DNA of 9,886 nucleotides, taken from NCBI GenBank assembly GCA_019120525.1, contig DWUW01000200.1, positions 1-9,886 of the forward strand, read 5' to 3'. The stretch is from Candidatus Eisenbergiella stercorigallinarum (GTDB taxonomy: Bacteria > Bacillota > Clostridia > Lachnospirales > Lachnospiraceae). A program made the position numbers and the translations under genes. The notes beneath the pieces are model-generated. The model ran no database searches, had not been told where the DNA came from, and saw nothing but the letters and a program-made list of their open reading frames with translations. Positions 6,919-9,886 of this stretch are shown here, piece after piece (position 1 is the stretch's first letter; every line of letters starts with the position of its first letter).

Positions 6919-7142
6919 AAAAAAGCCCGGCCGACACAATACTCTGATTCCGCAGAATGCGCAGGGGTACAGCCGACGGCGGCAACACAATCCGCGAAGC
7001 GGGTTGTGAAATGTACCTCGAAGCAGGCTGCGGTGCAGGCATGCCTGCCGCCTCCTGATATTCTGTCCCGACGGCGACTCGCCGCCGGGCCGGTTCTGCC
7101 AGCAGCAATGCTGCTTTCCGGTTTCTCTGTCGAACGGGCTTT
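6919..7142 (-). ncRNA. Retron msr-msd non-coding RNA
   Basis: Directly 5' of the reverse transcriptase and about 224 nt long. The ends pair as the a1/a2 stem: AAAGCCCGTTCGACA (7142-7128) with TGTCGGCCGGGCTTT (6936-6922), about 14 pairs including one G-U, interrupted by one mismatch. The msr part holds a stem-loop AGCAGC-ATT-GCTGCT (7115-7101) closed by CCGG/CCGG (7121-7118, 7093-7090), and a 10-bp stem with a 3-nt AGT loop (7089-7067). The msd part is a long hairpin at 7033-6950: CCGCAG pairs with CTGCGG, then a symmetric 10/10-nt partly paired internal loop, then GGTACA with TGTACC, enclosing CACAA...TTGTG with CCGC-TTC-GCGG at its tip. A palindromic GCAGGCATGCCTGC (7048-7035) lies at the msr/msd junction. 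The msDNA would read along the plus strand from about 6937. The priming G is probably near 7127. Exact ends are approximate. Confidence 0.82.
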
Positions 7143-7146
7143 CTAT

Positions 7147-7180
7147 ATTTTAAGATATCACAAAGACTTCCTTATGGGAA
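7147..7180 (-). promoter_or_regulatory. Candidate retron promoter
   Basis: On the minus strand TTCCCA (7180-7175) lies 17 bp from TATCTT (7157-7152), which has a TGA extension. An overlapping TAAAAT (7152-7147) is an alternative -10. Either would start transcription within a few bases of the a1 arm at 7142, which supports a promoter here. The -35 box overlaps the second hairpin downstream of ddh. Confidence 0.45.
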
Positions 7181-7225
7181 GAGGCCATCTCTTCCCGTCC
7201 AGAGTCCTGCCCTCAAACAGGGCAG
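7176..7225 (-). terminator. Tandem hairpins after ddh (weak terminator or mRNA 3' stabiliser)
   Basis: CTGCCCT/AGGGCAG (7225-7219 and 7213-7207, 5-nt loop), then CTCTTCCC/GGGAAGAG (7196-7189 and 7183-7176, 5-nt loop), follow the ddh stop codon by 12 bp. Neither has a T-run after it on the minus strand, so termination may be incomplete and read-through into the retron is possible. Confidence 0.4.
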
Positions 7226-7237
7226 ACCGGCACAGTC

Positions 7238-8230
7238 TTACAGCATCGTCCTGCGCAGGGTCTCTCCGTCCATCGCGCTCAGGTAAGCGGGCGCGATATC
7301 AAATACGGTCTTGCAGCCGCTCTGCCCTTCCTTTGCCAGACGGTATGCGGCGCGGGCGAACGCAACGAGCACGGAAGAGGTAAAGGCCGGGTTGGAATCC
7401 AGCTTCAGGCTGTATTCAATCACGTTTCCGTATTCCTCGTTCCATCCTGTCTTTCCGGTACGGATCACAAATCCACCGTGCGGAATGCCGCTGTGGTCAC
7501 GCTTCATTTCCTCAGCGCTGATGAAGTGCACCGTGGTATCATATTCATCAAAATAGTTGGGCATGGTCTTGATCTCTTCCTCGATTCTGGCAAGATCCGC
7601 GCCCTCCTTGGCCACCACAAAGCACTCTCTGGTGTGTTTTTCCCTGGTGGTCAGCTCCGGATTCTCTCCCGCGCGCACTTTTCTAAGCGCATCTTCCACA
7701 GGAATGGTGTACTGTCTGGCATCCGCAACGCCTTCGATTCTTCTGATAGCATCGGAATGTCCCTGGCTGACGCCCTTGCCCCAGAAGGTGTAATCCTTGC
7801 CACAGGGAAGGATCGCGTTGGCATACAGACGGTTCAGGGAAAACATGCCGGGATCCCAGCCGCAGGAAATGATGCCCACCTTGCCGCTCTTCTTCGCTGC
7901 TTCATCCACCGCCGCGAAATGCTCCGGGATCTTCGCATGGGTATCAAAGCTGTCGATTACATTGAAATACTGAACAAATTCCGGGGTCTGCACCGGAAGA
8001 TCCGTAGCGCTTCCTCCGCAGAGAATCATCACATCGATTTCATCCTTCATCCCCGCCGCTTCTTCCACACGGCAGACCTTTACGCCCTCCGTCAAAATGG
8101 AAACTGTCCCAGGATCACGTCTGGTGAACACTGCTGCAAGTTTCATGTCCGGATTCTGCTTAATGGCGCATTCCACGCCCTTTCCCAGGTTTCCATAGCC
8201 CAGGATACCAATTCTGATCTGTTCGCTCAT
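7238..8230 (-). CDS. ddh: meso-diaminopimelate dehydrogenase
   Basis: A 330-aa cytoplasmic enzyme (EC 1.4.1.16 family) that converts tetrahydrodipicolinate plus ammonia to meso-diaminopimelate in one NADPH-dependent step, feeding lysine and peptidoglycan synthesis. The N-terminus IRIGILGYGNLGKGV is the Rossmann dinucleotide-binding loop, followed by VFTRRDP. VMILCGGSATDLP, then DSFDTHAKIPEHFA, ISCGWDPGMFSLNR (about residues 135-148), FWGKGVSQGHSDAIRRI and HGGFVIRTG are family signature regions. C. glutamicum Ddh is 320 aa, so the length fits. An in-frame ATG upstream at 8278 is rejected in favour of 8230, which has AGGAGG at good spacing and gives the conserved N-terminus. It has its own promoter, and the previous gene is closed by a terminator, so it is probably monocistronic or reads weakly into the retron. 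Confidence 0.95.
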   Translation of the reverse strand: MSEQIRIGILGYGNLGKGVECAIKQNPDMKLAAVFTRRDPGTVSILTEGVKVCRVEEAAGMKDEIDVMILCGGSATDLPVQTPEFVQYFNVIDSFDTHAKIPEHFAAVDEAAKKSGKVGIISCGWDPGMFSLNRLYANAILPCGKDYTFWGKGVSQGHSDAIRRIEGVADARQYTIPVEDALRKVRAGENPELTTREKHTRECFVVAKEGADLARIEEEIKTMPNYFDEYDTTVHFISAEEMKRDHSGIPHGGFVIRTGKTGWNEEYGNVIEYSLKLDSNPAFTSSVLVAFARAAYRLAKEGQSGCKTVFDIAPAYLSAMDGETLRRTML

Positions 8231-8327
8231 TCTGAATTTCCTCCTTTTTGGCACAAACTCTGTTCGTGCCGGCCGCATTATTCATCGCCGCGCAGGCGGC
8301 TTTATCCAGTTTCGTTTTTCGTGTTAC

Positions 8328-8356
8328 AGTATATAACAAAACCGGCCGGAATCCAA
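8328..8356 (-). promoter_or_regulatory. Candidate ddh promoter
   Basis: On the minus strand TTGGAT (8356-8351) lies 17 bp from TATACT (8333-8328), the latter one mismatch from consensus. The leader of about 90 nt contains a small GCCGC-CTGC-GCGGC hairpin (8300-8287) before the AGGAGG ribosome binding site. Confidence 0.55.
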
Positions 8357-8423
8357 TCCCCTTTTCCGGCTGCTGCGGCTTTATGAGGGTCTGAACGAAA
8401 ACGAAACCGTCATCCATGGCATC

Positions 8424-8471
8424 AAAAACGCTGCAGCCATTCTCCTCCCTGGAGAGAAAGAAGCTGCAGCG
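8424..8471 (-). terminator. Rho-independent terminator after the GH4 gene
   Basis: On the minus strand CGCTGCAGC (8471-8463) pairs perfectly with GCTGCAGCG (8437-8429), enclosing a partly paired pyrimidine/purine-rich arm. TTTTTG follows. It lies about 50 bp after the GH4 stop codon. Confidence 0.8.
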
Positions 8472-8521
8472 CATTCGCATTTTGGGGATACAGAATCCAC
8501 AATTACATTCTACGTTTCTTC

Positions 8522-9883
8522 TCAGTTAAAATACATTCCCAGATATTTCTTCGTATTCTCTATCATCTCATCAAAGAGCTTTCTGGCGTCGGGCATGGAA
8601 AGATTCATGTTGGGATCCATCTGGAAAGCGCGGAAGGCCTGCTCCAGATCCCGGTCAAGAGCCGCCTGAACGATCAGCTCCTGGATGCCGCTCACACGGG
8701 AAATGAGAGGGTAGATGGAATCCGGCAGAGGACCCGCAAAAACAGGGCGCACGCTGTCCGCAGAAAAATGTGCGTTGGTCTCCACCACAGCTCCGAGCGG
8801 GAGATTCGGAATCTGTCCCAGGTTGGGAACATTCACATTCGTCACCAGATCGCGGAGGCCGAGAATTGCCCGCATCTGCTGCACGCCTTCCTCTCCTGTC
8901 TGGTTGATGACAGGCGCTTCCTCACCGGTGTAAAGACGCTCACTTCTGGCGAGACGCTTTTTCAGATCCTCTTTTCTCCAGGCAACGGTGGTCAGGCCGA
9001 AGCACCAGCTTTTCACGGTCTCCGGATCCTTCAGATACCAGCTTCCCGGACAGAACTCCGCAAGATGCCGGTCTCCTGCCGCCGCGATCGCGCCGAAACG
9101 CCGGAACAGATCCATTTTCACCCGCTCTCTGCTGGCAAAGGAATTGTTCATCCAGTTATCGTCCGCCTTTTCGGAAAATCCATCCTCCGCGTATTTCTCA
9201 CAGAACTTTGCGTAAAGCGGGAACAGATCAATGTTCTTATATTTCGCTTCGGTGAGCCAGGTAAAATGGTTTACGCCCACCACGTTTACACGGATCTCAT
9301 CTCTCTCTACATCCTCAATTCCCATCATATCCTTCAGCACCAGTGCCAGCAGCTTCTGGGTGCCGAATACCTCATGACAGCATCCGAAGGCTTTGATTTT
9401 CGGGAAAACCCGATACAGCGTCCGGACGCAGACCGTCATGGGATTGGTATAGTTAATGACCCAGGCATCCGGACAGAAATCCCGGATGGCCGCCGCAATT
9501 TCTTCAAACATGGGGATGGTACGCAGCGCCCGCACAAGACCGCCGGGACCTGCCGTATCTCCCACCGACTGATAAATTCCGTACTTTTCCGGCGCATGTA
9601 CATCGCTTTCCATCTCGTCAAAGGTTCCCGGCAGAATGGAAATTACCACGAAATCCGCTCCCGTCAGCGCTTCCTGCAGGGTACCCACCGCTTTGTAATC
9701 CCATGCAGAACGGCAGTCCGGCAGCTCCTTCATCCGGTTTCCAATGACCTCGTTCCTTGCTGCCGCTTCTTTGTCAATGTCATACAGCGCCACGGTACCG
9801 TTCATATCGTCCACCGCTGCCAGATCACTCATCAGCCCCCAAGCCCAGCCTCTGGATCCCCCGCCGATATAGGCAATTTTCAC
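8522..9883 (-). CDS. lplD: GH4 glycosidase, probable alpha-galacturonidase (LplD-like); start may lie beyond the window
   Basis: A 453-aa (or longer) family 4 glycoside hydrolase. The family uses NAD+ and a divalent metal in an oxidation-elimination mechanism. KIAYIGGGSRGWAW (2-15) is the NAD loop, YQSVGDTAGPGGL is at 104-116, and NYTNPM is at 144-149. Cys169-His170-Glu171-Val172 gives the CHEV active-site motif, and His206 in GVNHFTWL (203-210) is the second metal ligand. CHEV is characteristic of alpha-galacturonidases such as Bacillus LplD, unlike the CDMP or CNVP motifs of 6-phospho-glycosidases. The likely substrates are unsaturated-free galacturonide oligomers from pectin; alpha-glucuronidase is the main alternative. 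The first usable codon seen is GTG at 9883. The frame remains open to 9886 (a GAT codon), and Bacillus LplD has extra residues before this point, so the real start may be upstream. Followed by a strong terminator. Confidence 0.92.
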   Translation of the reverse strand: MKIAYIGGGSRGWAWGLMSDLAAVDDMNGTVALYDIDKEAAARNEVIGNRMKELPDCRSAWDYKAVGTLQEALTGADFVVISILPGTFDEMESDVHAPEKYGIYQSVGDTAGPGGLVRALRTIPMFEEIAAAIRDFCPDAWVINYTNPMTVCVRTLYRVFPKIKAFGCCHEVFGTQKLLALVLKDMMGIEDVERDEIRVNVVGVNHFTWLTEAKYKNIDLFPLYAKFCEKYAEDGFSEKADDNWMNNSFASRERVKMDLFRRFGAIAAAGDRHLAEFCPGSWYLKDPETVKSWCFGLTTVAWRKEDLKKRLARSERLYTGEEAPVINQTGEEGVQQMRAILGLRDLVTNVNVPNLGQIPNLPLGAVVETNAHFSADSVRPVFAGPLPDSIYPLISRVSGIQELIVQAALDRDLEQAFRAFQMDPNMNLSMPDARKLFDEMIENTKKYLGMYFN

Positions 9884-9886
9884 ATC

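Overview
The window most resembles a chromosomal segment of a gut Firmicute, probably a Lachnospiraceae/Clostridia member. The grounds are moderately high GC coding sequence, strong AGGAGG-type ribosome binding sites, sigma-A promoters, an NAD(P)-type meso-diaminopimelate dehydrogenase, a choloylglycine hydrolase typical of bile-exposed bacteria, and an LplD-like GH4 enzyme for pectin-derived galacturonides. The taxonomy is an inference from gene content, since no rRNA or other marker is present.

Left part (1-2483): a MATE-family efflux transporter, cut by the left edge, is read leftward. It diverges from a choloylglycine hydrolase-family gene read rightward. The 301-bp gap between them holds a near-consensus promoter for the transporter, one or two candidate promoters for the hydrolase, and a leader with two stem-loops next to the hydrolase ribosome binding site.

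Middle (2559-5070): a leftward pair, an MFS transporter followed by an ArsR-type winged-helix regulator. They are preceded by a TTGACA/TATATT promoter and two copies of a TATTTGAA-based inverted repeat, one of them on the -10 element. This looks like a self-regulated efflux operon.

Core finding (5258-7180): a compact retron. Read leftward, it has a candidate promoter, a roughly 220-nt structured non-coding RNA whose 5' and 3' ends pair (a1/a2 stem) around msr and msd hairpins, a 342-aa retron-type reverse transcriptase (NAxxH, YCDD and VTG motifs), a 174-aa DUF3592-like protein with two membrane segments starting 3 nt after the reverse transcriptase stop codon, and a textbook intrinsic terminator. 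The membrane protein is the natural candidate for the effector of an anti-phage, abortive-infection-like system. A further 120 bp of unexplained inverted repeats lies between the terminator and the MFS promoter.

Right part (7238-9886): meso-diaminopimelate dehydrogenase (ddh) with its own promoter, then a GH4 enzyme with the CHEV active-site motif of alpha-galacturonidases, with a clear terminator after it. Both are read leftward. The GH4 reading frame is still open at the right edge, so its true start may lie outside the window.
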